Notes: generated by a model not told the origin, from the sequence alone. A stretch of DNA of 64,000 bases from Scedosporium boydii (GCA_002221725.1 NJFT01000112.1:59952-123951); one strand, 5' to 3'; positions 24,786 to 37,600 are shown, counted from the first letter of the stretch. Numbers and translations are program-made.

Positions 24786-24792
24786 TATATAA
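24786..24792 (-). promoter_or_regulatory. TATA box of the CFEM gene
   Basis: TATATAA on the minus strand (within a symmetric TTATATAA), about 190 bases upstream of the ATG at 24594, a plausible distance for a fungal core promoter with a leader. A second TATATAA at about 24630 is too near the start codon to be the promoter. Confidence 0.4.
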
Positions 24793-27700
24793 GTGAATGG
24801 AAGCTCAGATGCTGGGAGGGAGAAAGGCAGATGCTCCAAGTAAACTAGCAGAGAGGCCTTGTCTTTCCCCGTCCTTGGCCGACTGTCCCGAGGGTCTGTT
24901 CGAGAGCTGGTTGGCTTGGACCATGCAATGAACCATGCCATGGGGCATGGGGCATGGGCCGAGAGGAGGGTCGGATGGAGGACTTCTGCCCTTCCCCGGT
25001 GTTGGATGGGAACAACAAGCAGCAAAAGCACAGGTACGGAGAAGTGTACTTACTTCGTACACTCCATCGCCACGCCCCCGCCGCTGCTGCAGGCCATACC
25101 AGGAAAGGGAGATGGGTTGTGGGGGAGTGGTGCTAACAAACATTGAACTTCAAACTCGAGGTCCGCTGTGGGTAGCAGCGTGCAATCTTAAGCTGTATCA
25201 TGTATGGGAAATGCGGAGAGCTGTTACATTGGACCTCTCCACACCCCCAGTGCAGTGCATCGTTGGTGGCAGTCCTGCTCCTTGTTGCTCGATTCCCCGT
25301 AGCTTCTGTCGTGGTTGTTTCCTCTCCCGCTTGAGAATCGATCTCCTGTCCTCCACTATTGCCCCGACTTCGTATGACTACGGGAGGAGAGTTTCTAAAT
25401 GGGGATGAGAGCGGGTATTCCTCTGTTCCAACCATCTAGATGCTGCCAATGAACACACAGTTGCTCGCCAGGTCTCAGATTTTCTACGTATTAAGTTTAA
25501 TGGTGTAAGCTAAAAATCTACGGGAAGGGATCGCGGGAGTGGCGCACATGGCTGGCCACATGCAAAAAAGACAGTCTGAACCTTCGAAATCGAAGCTCTT
25601 CGACGCAGTTCCCGAGGTTCTATTGTACGAAAGGAGTTTAGAAAGAAGGGATTTGAAATGACGTTCCTGCAGAAGAACAGAGTCAGAGAGTAGCAGCACC
25701 GATCTGCACCTTTTGTCGCCTCCACCCCCTCTACCCTCCTCCTTCCCTTCCCCCTTCTACTTGCAGTTGGGAATTCTAAAAATTCCCGCCCCGTCGGCTT
25801 CATTTCCTAATTCTTTTGAGCCTGACCAAACTGTAATATTAATATATTCGCTGTTACTTCGTACTTCATAGACGCCAGCGCTTGGAACGAGTTTATGGAG
25901 GGGTGGACCCGGGATTACTACGGAGTCGGGGAATGGTCAAGTCTGGGGGGGGGGCTGGGGTCAAGTTGATTTGTCGTCTCCAAAGTACCAGACGCTATTA
26001 TTGTTCTTATTACTTGTATGCCTGGTGCTAAAAAGAGTCCAAAAGGCGAGACAGGAGAAGAAGGTGGTGTGGGGAATCATGCAGTCCAATTGTCGAGACG
26101 AGGAACATTTGAAGTTCCCTCCATCAATATTCACCTGCCTTGAGCAACAGTCACAGCTGGGCTCCCAGCAACGGAAGCAGCCACGCCTGGCCAGGCAATA
26201 CGCTACGAAGCACGGGAAGTAGCGACGTGCCGTTAGCCTGTAATTCGCTTGTTTTTCCCAAGACGTACCTCGATCGCAGTCTTACGATTGAATGGCCTGA
26301 GTGGCTGGATGGTAGGTGTGCGAATGGTCATGGTTGAGGTCAACAGATGGTTGACCTGGAATCTTGGAGCTGGCAACAGCCCCATACGGGGTAGTACGGA
26401 GTAGTTGAGGTCAATCAATTGGCTCAGATGGTGGGCGCCCTGAAGGGCAATTGACACGACTAGAGATTGATCCAGTTACTGTCCGTGATTCGATTTCCTG
26501 GTTGAGATTAGCAATCAGTAGTCCAGGCATATATTGATTCGTTTCACTCAATGCTGACAGCGTGGGACATAGAGACGAGCTCTGATTTAACACCATCGAC
26601 TTGGGCGTGAGCTGGCTGCAGTCCACTGGTTGCAAGGCGGTTCAATTGAATTCGGTGTGAAATGCAAACCTCAACGTCTGGGTGAAACACTAACAAAGGG
26701 AAATCAATTGATGTTGAGGTCATTTTCGTGTTTAGTGAGCAGTGCAGGTGCAGTCAGTTCCTTCCCCAGGTTTCCCAAGCCACTGATCAAATGATGGTGG
26801 GGTAATAACGGGTGGTGGCTCCCTCATTTGGAGGGGAAGCCTGGCCAGACCAGCCCAGTCATGGAAGTTGGAACGAGGCCCTAGGCACTTTCCACGGCAA
26901 ACTGGGGACGGACGGCAGCATGAATGTACTCCGTACTTTTTCACTCCAGGAGTACCGTACTTCGTACTTTCCCAAGAGCAGTCACTGCTGCTGGTTACTC
27001 TTGATTCCTAGATTATGTAGTCTCAATCGTTCCTTCCAAGCCCCACCCTGTTGCTATTTCGAAGCCTACACTAAATCGGGCTCAGGGCACTCGGGCTTGC
27101 CGCGACCTAAATCTCCTAAACAGAAACATCATCGATCCCCCGTGTGGCAGCATCAATTGTCGCACTTGAGTTTATGTTGTGTGACGGGAATTTATGCCCT
27201 TCAACCGTCCAAACTTTCGCGAAAAGTCTTGTCTCTGGTCCAACATGAGCGACTCGAGTCGAAGCGTTCAATGCGATGCCGAATTCCAGATTCCAGATTC
27301 CCTCTCAGGGTCCAATTCAAGATGAGATGTCATGATCAACCTCCGCGAGTTCAATGCAAAATACCCTTGCTAACCACAGTCGAAATTGGTCATCTCCGCC
27401 CACTAACTTGTTGTTATGCCCCCTTTCGAATCTTGGAGAATCAGCAACTGCCAGCAACCAAATCGTTACGCGATGCGAGGTGCAGATGGAGGTACGAAGT
27501 ACCAAGCAGCCAGCCGGGGCGAACGGCACCGGCACCATAACCACAGAATCCAGGATCAGCCATGCAGGTCAGGGACGATCGATCGGAGACACTTCCCGCA
27601 TTAGGACCGTCATGTCCGAACAAAACAACCCTCCACCGCCCTAATTGGTGTGGTCCCCTTTCCAAGTTCGAAGTCACTCTGCGCTCACGCCTCCCCCTTC

Positions 27701-30700
27701 TCCCCCCCCAAAGCGAAGTATTCCGTATCACTCTATTCGAGGGGAAGGAGAGGAGGGGCGTATCACTACTTGGTCCTCTTTCCAAGTTTCCTCACATTTT
27801 GCCACTCTTTTTTTTGCATCTTGATGTCAGTGTAACATCCACCTCTCCCCTGCTCAAGGAGGAAGCCTGCGATCCGTCCTTCATTGGGCAAAAGGAGACG
27901 CTAGACTCGTCCTGTCATAGCGTGGGAGCACTGCAGCTATCACCGACAGTATCCATTTACCAGGTTGGAAAGCACGGTCTTTTTTTTTTGGAAGAGAATC
28001 CCTCCCCAAAAAAGTCAGCACCGAGGTGCAATGGGCAAGAGAAACAAAGAATATTGGGCCAGTTGGAAGCATGTGAAAATTTCCCGGCCGAGACACAGCG
28101 AACAAGAGCTGAAGGATTCCCGAGACCGCCTGGCTCCCTGGTTTAGCTCATCCCCCCCCAGCTTAGCTACCTGCAGGCTGCCCCCCATGTCAGAGTGCGC
28201 ATCGTATTTGAACCGACGACATGCAGCTGTCTGCAATTTGCAATCCCAGGTGTGCAGTTGGTGGTTGGCGCGTGTTAGCCTCTCGTCTTCCCCGGAACGG
28301 TGGAGGGAACATCAAGCTTCTCTCGAATTCGGATTCGAATATTAGCAAGGACCCATATCGATATGGGTCCAGCGCTACACCGCGTGGACCGATATCATTC
28401 GAGTTTCTCGGTCTCGTTTTAGTGCATGAGAACCACGTCCATGTCCTGGCGACACTTTGCGGAAACACGCTTAATTTCCATGCCTGGGCGCCACGACCCA
28501 ATAGGCTCGGAGATGTCTGATGGCTTCGACCCGCCTCCGGACACTGCGGACAGTGCTAAAATGCGGAGTGTTGCAAAGAAGGTCGTGCGTTCCGGGTCTA
28601 ATGTTGAGCTTGGCCCCTTTAATTCCCTCCAAACCTTGATTTACACCGGGGAACCTAGGGATGACCACATGCCACATGGGATGTGTGGGTGTGGATGATG
28701 ATCGACTCACTCAGAGCCTCAGCTTTCAGATTGATACCGACTCACCGATTGCTATATCGACTTGTTCAACCACTGGGTTCCTGAAGAATCCCGTTGATCC
28801 GAATATGCGTTTGGTGGTTCTTCATGTGTGTCCCGTTTGTGAGAGACAACATGTTTGGCAGGCAATTATTACTAATCTGCTAGGCTGCGACAATGCAATT
28901 GTCTTAAACCAAATCCTGGAAAAGCAGATTGCTGGCTTCATTAGCGGAACGCATCGCAAATAACCCACTCCACCCGCGACAGCGATTGTGTCCGGGGAAG
29001 GCAAACGACACCGATCGAGTCGCACAAATCCGGGAGACAAAGTGGGCGAAGATCTGGGGTCTCCAGACGGACTGATCTATGGCTCTTGGATTCCGCCCCA
29101 CGATACCACCCAAGCTACGATTTCCGAAGCCTAATGCGAAGCGACATCCTGTAATAGATTTGTAGAACCATCGTGTTCAGCCCTTTCTCAGGTACAGGGC
29201 AGATAAAGGCCCGTTGAAGTTGAAGGCACCTCTACGGCCTGCTTCGTAGGACCAACTAGATTACATGTGATGACCTCAACAACACACGTTGCCAGCCGGT
29301 GGCGGCGACCCCCATTCTTGTCGTCCCTCGGCTTCACAAGCTTAGCTGGATCTGGCTCTCAGCTAAGGCGCTGGCCCAGGCCCAAACGTCATAAGGTTGG
29401 GTAGATGCTACCTTGCTCCGACGCAGGAAGAAATGGCGATCTACAAACCTCATACAAAGATCGAAGCACTACTTTCGCTCCGGTGAAAAGAAGTGCCAGA
29501 TCATGCATACAGTAGACGCTAGATCGCCACGCCGGCACGCTCGAATACGGAAATCTGCCAGGGCGGAAAGCTCACTCCTTTACCCTGAAGAGAAGGGTGG
29601 CTTACGCTCCGCATGCCCGAACGGGGGACCCATACTAGTTGGGGCTAAACCCCTTACGAAGGAACGACTGTTTGGGACAGGTATCTTAGGAAGCTCCTCG
29701 GCTTGAGGCTGTTAACTTTTTGGCTTGTGAACCGTCAGCTTAATGGGGAAGCTATCTTTTCCCTTTTCTTTCGCAAGCCTTACGCCATTGGTTTTTGGTT
29801 TGCTTACAGCAGCAGAGAAAGGAACCGAAAGTGTTTCCGGATCATCCTTACGAAGTCCTAGCTTCGTTCTCACATTCTCTTAGTCTTCGCCCATCGCCTC
29901 CTGAGGATCCAGAACTATGGCATCAGCAGAGGAATACCGCAGAACCCGAGAATGATGAGCAAAGAACTGAGTTTCTTCACTTCTTTGGAGGAGGGAACAA
30001 CGGTATGATGGTGATCGATCACTAGCGCCCCCACGATCGAGAACAACGAGAGGGCATTTACCCAGATTATGTGCGATTTGAGCCACCAATACCTTTTTCT
30101 TCCTTTTCTTCCCTTACCCTGATGATAGCTCCTTCGCTGGTCATCTATCAAAGCAAGAACACATCGGACCAGACAGCAAAGATGGCCCGAGTCTTGAAGT
30201 TAGAGTTTCCCGCACCTCCTTGGCGTTTGCTAAAGTGGAATGAATGAATGCCTGAGACAATGACGTACACATCAGTCTTCTTCCCAGACAAACACCAAAC
30301 TTGGTGCTCGTTCACGCAGAAGGGTGATCTTGGGGCGTGAAGCCGATCAAGATGCGCTTGATGCCCGTTTTTGAGCCTCTCTGAGATCGAGAGTTTTGCC
30401 TCGTTAGACTGGTTCGCCCAAGGGATATGGCACTGGCCTGTTAATCGACGCAGCTACTTTCACAGGCCGTTTTGCGGATATCTTACCCTGGGCACTCCTC
30501 AACAGCGTCTAATGGGCACCTCCATCGATCCGTTCTTTGTCCCTCGGGAAGTTCGATTTGCTATCTCCTCTCAAAGTTAGGCTCCCGGAAGACCGTTGTC
30601 ATTCTTCCTCGTCGTGCGCAGCATGACCTCGGATCCTTCCTATCGAATATGGCTAGGTGCAGAAGGATGGGCCTTTCCTCGTCTCTTCGATCCGCTTTCT

Positions 30701-32023
30701 CGTTCTTCGGACTATAAGGTTAGAAGAGTCATCTTTCAGCGGCTATATCCATCTAAACAGGATGAAAGCTGGCTTCCATCTCTACTGCGCCTCTACGTTT
30801 CCACGCAAACCCTTCTTTGGTCCAGTGCAGTCTGGGGGGGATAACTAGTAAACATGTTAACGGTGTAACTCACCAAGTTCTAGAAAATAACCGCTGTCGA
30901 AGAGATCTCCTACCTAACTTCCTTTAACATGATCCAGCTGTATGTGAGGTGTATTCCACCTATGCAGTCCGCGGAGTCAAGGAGGAATGTCACGCCTTGG
31001 GAGACCAGCTTGTTCGTACATCGTCATATGTCTTTGGCCTTCTACCCGGTCCTTCTTGCTTTCTTGCTCTCAATTGATCCCCAGCCCCAGTCCTAGCAGT
31101 TTAATGACCTCGCACTACGGAATCTCGTCCTCTACAGTTCTTTAGGTCCACTAGGACATCTTCGAATTCCTGGAGGGTGGAGCCTCGATGGTTTCCACGA
31201 CCTCGACCTATCCTCCCGTCTCTTCAACATAAACGGGCGGGTTTGTACATGTCAACGACTTGCTAGCCTTTTTGGGATATACGTGTAGCCTCCGTCCACT
31301 ATCCTACCGGCAAAAGGCTATCCGTGATCTTGGTTGAAAGTTTGTGACGAAAGTTTGGCTGAAACCGGGCTAGCTGTTGCTCGTGGTTTGTTTTTCATCT
31401 AGTATGTTTGACTTCAAGAGTTATGGATTCTCTCACGCGGGTGTAAGCGGTGCATAATGGTCGAGGAAACGATGCTTCATTGAGTGTGGTCCTTGCCAAC
31501 GAGAAGCGTGTATGTAGACTTGTAGACTCGCTAGGCGCCGAGGTAAGTTACCCCCCAGGTTGTAGTTTTCCCTTTCTTCTAGTTTATGTGTGTATGGGGA
31601 GGTTTGGGGTGTCTTCCTCAGCAGAGAGAAGAAGGCTTAAACGGTAAGATGATATATGTGCTGGGAATAGTCGTGAGCGGCGACGATTGATATCTTAGAT
31701 GCTTCCGGGAGCCGTCAGACGAGGTATCCTTCGTACTGCGAGGGGCTCGACGCAGCTATGGCACTTTTTTGACGGGTACTTAGAATAATATTGATGGCTC
31801 CCTGCCGTCTTAACAGAGAAAAATATATGTGTGTCGTTCTTTTATATTCCGGGGGAGATCATCGAAGAACGCATCAAGTAGTCTAACATCTCACAAGTTT
31901 TAAGCAGAACAAAAGAGGAAATACAAATTTAAATTACACATTTTATCTATTGTAATTATGATATCCTTAGAAATGATGAATATATATATGTAAAGAACAA
32001 AGTCTCAAAAAGAAAAGAAAAAC
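24793..32023. other. Gene-poor region with no supported protein gene
   Basis: More than 7 kb where all frames are short or conflict between strands and carry no domain. The largest (26812-27540, 242 codons; 27562-28146, 194 codons) have a chance-like composition. Several TACTTCGTAC/GTACTCCGTAC-type motifs occur (about 25050, 25855, 26390, 26930-26965, 27490). A 22-base perfect palindrome lies at 28349-28370. From about 29400 to 31400 the texture changes to mixed sequence without coding bias, and 31850-32020 is AT-rich with a TATATATATG tract. Confidence 0.45.
28349..28370. repeat. Perfect 22-base palindrome
   Basis: Left arm GGACCCATATC and right arm GATATGGGTCC are exact reverse complements with no spacer. 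It lies in noncoding sequence. It could be a protein-binding site, a cruciform or chance; nothing nearby decides. Confidence 0.8.
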
Positions 32024-32150
32024 AAAAAGCTCGCTCGCGGCGCGCTCTCGGGATCGAACCCTGATTGCGCCGCGAGCTACGAAAATTGCAATTTTCTAAC
32101 CTTCTGAGTGCTCCAATGACCACTTGACCACTGGTCGTAGTGTCACCACT
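32024..32150 (-). ncRNA. tRNA-like Pol III transcription unit (possible SINE fragment)
   Basis: On the minus strand a consensus A box TGGTCAAGTGG (32120-32130) and a consensus B box GGTTCGATCCC (32050-32060) are spaced 59 nt apart. A T5 terminator (32024-32028) follows within 25 bases of the B box. The B box lies in the loop of an 11-bp inverted repeat (32033-32043 with 32067-32077, GCTCGCGGCGC type), and a perfect 16-base palindrome (GAAAATTGCAATTTTC) sits between the boxes. The predicted transcript is about 110-125 nt. No cloverleaf acceptor stem can be drawn, so it is not an ordinary tRNA. It may be a tRNA-derived SINE fragment or an uncharacterised Pol III RNA. Confidence 0.4.
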
Positions 32151-32602
32151 ACTTGAGCTGCTCGGTTAGAAGTTCTTGCCGTGAGATCGTATATAAAGCT
32201 ATCAGGGGGAGGGCTGGTTGGACGAGGAAGGAGCGAGGCCGGTTGGCGACTACGAGAGCTGTAAGTAGCATGTGTCTGATGCATGTGTATTTTTTGCTTC
32301 GCAGACACGTTTCATCGCTCTATTACGGTGGAAGTAGGACGAAGAGGTTTGAACTCTCGAGAGTGAACCTTACAGAAGTACAATGGAAACATGAGCCTAG
32401 TTAAGCTGTCGATGTAGTACCATATCTTGGGTTAGCCAACCCATCTGTCAATCAACCTCATATCTAAACGTGAATCATCAAATTCTCAACCGGATATATC
32501 CTCCATCTATGATATCAGTCCATTCCAGAAAACATTTGACTCCTCCCAAAGTTCCATCGGCACAAATAACAACCTATTCTCACCAGATATCGAACAAATC
32601 CC
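32151..32602. other. Intergenic 3' flank of the lipase gene
   Basis: About 450 bases, AT-rich toward the lipase stop; presumably its 3' UTR. No feature seen. Confidence 0.4.
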
Positions 32603-34671
32603 TTAGAACCCCTTCGCCGTAATGGCATCAACGGCCAAAGCCTCAATCCTCCTCGAATAAAAAGCCATCATATGACAAAGCGGATCCCCCCAAATCACCC
32701 CCCTAAGCTCCTTATCACTCGCCGTATGAGCGACAACGCCATCCCTCAACCTCTCGTCAATGGTCTTGCGCCCCGTGACCTTGAGCTTGGGCTCCTTCGA
32801 CCGGAGGACCACGATACGCCCGGCGTTGCTGAGCGTGCAGTTGGGGACCCTCCACACGGGACTGCGGGATGACCACCTCGATGACGAGTGTGTCTTCTTC
32901 GATACGACGGCCTTGGAGCTGTCCTTGTTGTGCGAAGGCTTGCTGGATGATTTTCCAGAGGACTTTTTCTCGCGGTGGTTGTCTCTGCTGCTTTTCACGG
33001 TCGTGGGTTCGGGGCAGGCGAGGAGTTCGATTAGCGTCTTGACGTAGGACTTGTCTGCCCTCGCGACGGGATCTCCCTCATTTATGAAGCTCATGAACAC
33101 GCTCTTCTTGAGCTGGGGAATGTCCGGCTTGACCAGGGGTATGAGCGACACGGGCGGGGTTCCGAAAGTAATGCAGTGGATCCGCTTGAAACAGCCAGTT
33201 AGAATGTTGAGTTCCGATTCGGCTGCCCGCGAAGTCGACAGCATGTGCATGTAGAGCAGAGCGCCGACCGCTCCTCCGGCACTATGGCCGGTGATGAGGA
33301 GGGAGTAGTCGCTGCGTCCGGGGTTCTCTTGGAGAAGCTGGCGGAGGCGGGCAGCGACTGGTTTAATCATTTTCCGAGCGGAAGTCAAGAAGCCGGCGTG
33401 ACAGAGGTTTCCCACGTCATCCTTAGTAGCCACATCATTAGCATTGTCTTCCATGGGAAGAGTGATCCAAGAAAAGAAGTTGGAAGGGGGAAAGAAGACT
33501 TACCAAAAATCCAGCTGGAGATGCCGGGGCCATATTAAGATTCACCGCCCAGTCCATAAAGTTCGCCGTGCCGCGAATAGCAAAGACGATGACATTTTTA
33601 TCATCCATAGGCACAGACTTGAGAACCATGGCTCTCGTTCCCGTCCTCCAGTCCGCGCTAACATGAGTGTCCTTTTCGGCGCCCCTGGGCGTATCATACA
33701 CCCGCTCAGAGTAATTTGCGGCGAGACAGAGCAGGGGCCAGGTGGAGACGTATCTTCCCGAGATGTTAGCTACATCAATCCACCATTACAATTCCCAGAA
33801 GAGAGACTTACAGTCTGAGTGGAGGCAAGTCAAAAGGAAGCCTTGAATTTGCGTATAAGTCGACCTTGGCAAAATAGCCACCAGACACGACAGCCGACGC
33901 AACGCCAGAGGCCTGTGTCTTGGGATGATATTCCCTATCAGGCCTCCTCGACTTAGACTTGCCCTGATCAGGGCCTCGTCTCGACGAGTCCAGAGGTTGC
34001 TGAGGGTGGAAAGCAAAAAGATCGCGCTCATTCCGGTCGATCTTGTCGACATCAATCAGAGTCATTATGCGATCGAACCCGCTAGCAATCTGGTCCACCA
34101 TCGCAACTGTCGAATTGACCAACTGCGGCCCGTAGGCCTGCCAAGCCGTGACGCTCTCATCGTAGAGCTGGGGCATGACATCGTGGGCGACATCTTTCGT
34201 CAGGTTGATCACGGAGTTGCTAAACTTGTCTAACGAAGTGCCGGGCTTCTTGCCGTAGGGACCTGATGCGGGCTGGGAGTTGAGATAATAATGCTGGTTG
34301 ACAACGATGGGTGGATACTGGCGCTGGTAGCCGTTATATGGCGGAGGTGGATACGTCGGCGGAGATTGAGATTGGGTGGGGCCGCCCGTCCATCCCGATC
34401 CCGAAGCGGCAGGGATGACGGCAGGGACCGGGGGGATATTTTGTTGGTCGCATAGCCAGGTCTGCGTTCCGGCATGCGCTTGCTGTGAGGGTTGAAGAGG
34501 AAATGATTGAGATGTGAGCAGTTTCTGTTGTTGGGGCTGAGGATGGGGTCGGTGGGCGAGAGCCGCGTGAGGAGCGGTGCTGGGGCGAGGCGGCAACTGG
34601 TGGTGGGGCGGAGCAGACGAGGAGCCGGGGGGCTCTTCTTTCTTCCGCTTCTTACTGGAGAAGAAACCCAT
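32603..34671 (-). CDS. Class 3 lipase-like alpha/beta hydrolase with long disordered N-terminus
   Basis: Three exons, 33812-34671, 33504-33753 and 32603-33421, give 642 residues. The first intron uses branch GCTAAC and acceptor GGGAAG. For the second, only the acceptor at CTACTAAG restores the frame (AGFLDDVGNLCHAGFL). Residues 1-140 are low complexity (KKRKKEE start, then Pro/Gln/Ser-rich). A linker follows, then the hydrolase fold with VFAIRGTANFMDWAVN (oxyanion region), the nucleophile elbow GHSAGGAVG with Ser417, and FGTPPVSLIPLV. A Lys/Ser-rich insertion (about 500-540) precedes the last strand-helix, with CHMMAFY holding the likely catalytic His. There is no signal peptide, so an intracellular lipase of the Lipase_3 family (PF01764) is inferred. 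Confidence 0.88.
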
Positions 34672-37600
34672 TGCTGCGGGGTTTTGATGAGAGAACTGGT
34701 CTGGTATGCTTGGGTGTCTCGGGTGTCTCGTGTGTCTTGTATGGAAGACCCCAATGCAGGAGTTGGCTGTTGGTGATGAGACAATGGGTGCTGAATGCGG
34801 GTTGCGTGACGCAGGGAAGAGAGTGCTTCACACTACTGTAGCAAGAGACTTGAGTGATGAGCAGTGAAACAATATCAAGGGTATAAGAGACACGGATTCA
34901 AATTGATTGATCCAAAAAGAAGTAAAGAGCACGATCTCGAGGGGATCAGCGATGGTATTTCAAGGCAAGCCAGAATCCAGGGTTCTCGGGCGAGGCGGAT
35001 CATGACAGACAAGAGAGACAGGAGGGGGACCCTGATGAGGGGCAGACAGAATGACAGACGGGCAGAAAGATCAGGGAGCAACACAACCGTCGACCCTGGA
35101 AAGCAAGAGAAGAGACATCAATGATGGACGCCGAGGGCCAGAGGTGATCTCATAGCCGAGCGAAAGTCTGTCTAGTGCAGGTTGGAAACAATGTCTCAAC
35201 CTGGCCTTCTCGACGGCTCTTCTCGCTCGTCATCGCCGCAATAGCCGGGCTGTAAGCGTGAACCTTATGGCTGGTTGAAGGTTTGAGGGAATGGTTATTG
35301 ACACTATCGATAACGTGAGAAGGGACAAGACAGGAAGAGAAAGTTCGTGGAGGAATCATCCATCTATCAATCGACAGGGTTTCCGAGCCGGTCGAGCACC
35401 GTTCCGGTTCTAGGTTCAGGGAACTTGTCGACGGATTCAACCTTGGCGCACTTTGGTTATGCAGGGCGAAAGACACGGGATTCATCAATATAAAGACAGG
35501 GACAGTTTCGCATTACCGAGGGCGCAGAGAGCAGAGCCCGAAAATAACGTGGGCTATGGCAGGACCACGAGTAAAGTGCGTGGGTACAATTGTACATTCA
35601 AATTGTTCCCACTGTAACGGAACGACGAGGGATTTGTCCCAATCCCATGGAAAGAACACTCCTCGAGTACCTACCCAGCCAAGTAAAGATACCCTCAAAA
35701 ACCCATTATCCACTCCGAAGTCAAATCGCAGCTCGCTCCTGCAGAATGCAGACTCTGAGGGTGGTCTGACAGATGCGAGGACAGGAGCGACCAGGAGCGA
35801 CCCTCTAAAACGGGACTTAGCTCAACTCGCCCCGGTCGCGGCATCCCAATGTTTTGTCCCCATTTCGAAGTCGCCTCTCATCACAGGCCACTTCAGGCCC
35901 GTGATTCGCTGAGCGACTCGCAGCGCTGCCCCAATCCGCTTCGCCAAAACTAGAACGCGGCGTCTAAAGAGGTACAATTGTAACTTACGAGGAGCACTAA
36001 GAGTCGTGACACGACGATGCAGAGAAAAAAAGCTTGCCAATTGTGTGCCGTCTCCTCTGTGCTTGTTTTCATGCCGTTGCTTTGCTTCGGACGAAGCTGC
36101 ATATTAATTCCTGCAGGAGGGCTGCCGTTGAGTGGAGCAGTGCTGTTCTAGGGGGAGGGCAGAACGCGATAACTCGATGACTTGATGCTAAATACAGCGA
36201 ATCCTGCCCATAGACTCCATCAACAGATGTGCTCTGTTGTGCATTACGCCCTGGTCCTCGCCCCCGATAACGATAACACCATCACCTCGTCTCCAATAGC
36301 GGTTTTGAGGCATCATCGGGATCGGCTTGATCGGCTGTAGTTGCACCGAACCCTTCTCTTGAAGCTGCTCGTCTTCTGATTGCTGGGAGACAGGAGCTCC
36401 TGCGGGTCTCCTGCCCACATGTGCAGCGCAACGACTTTTGACCTCCGGAGACGTGGAGCATAACCGGTGGAGACTTCATTGTTCCATCCAATGTTTGTTT
36501 CACAACAACTTATGTAAGAGTCTGGGGTCACAAACTCCCAATGTCACAGTGCATTGCGAGGATCTAGAAACTCTACGACGACATCGACGAAGTACAGAAA
36601 GCCGACGATCGCATGGGCTCTCTTCAGCCCCTACCAAATCCGATCCAAGACCATCTATCGATAATGATGCTTTCTGCGGACTTCTACGCACAACACCATG
36701 CCGATGCCTATTTGGCTTTCTGGGCATAGTGGAGAATCAGCACTCGAGAAGATGTTCTCCGTACGTCCTGATGCAGGGAGCCGCCGTCTCTCACGTTCCT
36801 GTCTCGTGTGCGCCCGTCCTTCGGGAGTATAAACCTCTCGAAATGGGGCGGAAACGGCACGATGCATGACTTGACAATGACCCTAGCAGCTTGGGGGACC
36901 AGCAACCAGCCGGACTTGGGGAGGGTCTTGGAGAGTTTGAGGGGTCCGGACCTCGGGAAGGGTAAAGGGGCCCTTGTCTGCCATCACGTCAGTGACGTGG
37001 TGATGCTCTACTCGAGGCATAGCGTCAATGGTGACTTGCGCCATCCCCCTTGGTCCCTCGTTCTCAGATACCCTTTATTCATGATGCATTCACTGAGGAT
37101 CAGTGAAGGGTATCGGCAACTTCAGCCAAGACCACTCTTTGGGGACACTGCTGTCATCGCCAAAGTTCCTGACTTCGACAGCCTCGCCGGCCAAGATCTT
37201 GGGAGGACCTATGACGAAGCGGTAACTACCGAACGACCCAATGTTTTGTTCCATTGCATCCGGAGTTCCTCCAACTAGCCTTGGTTCTTTTGCCGAGGTG
37301 GAGGGCCTTTTCCAATCGCTTGAGTGGAATGCCCGACATTACAAATATGAGACATCTTTCCCAAAATCGACGATACATGCACTGTCCTTCACTCTGAAAG
37401 TGCGTGTTAACTCGATCATACCCTCTCAAGACACCAAAGGCCTGCCTGCCAATTGCTTGCACCTGTCCGCGATATCTAAACTCTAGCAGACCCAAGGGCT
37501 TCACATGAGCAGCCTGCGTAACGTCTCTCCAGTCCTGCACAACGAGAACTCTGCCTCATGTGATGGACCCTCAGTCTCTCCACAAAGACATAGCGAGCTG

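Noticed and set aside
26812..27540. 242-codon plus-strand ORF
   Set aside because: No recognisable motif, no splice partners, Cys/His/Gln/Arg-rich composition as in chance frames, overlapped by antisense frames.
27562..28146. 194-codon plus-strand ORF
   Set aside because: Runs through poly-T and CT-rich blocks; no family resemblance.
36438..36869. 143-codon plus-strand ORF as a gene
   Set aside because: No motif and overlapped by several minus-strand frames of similar length.
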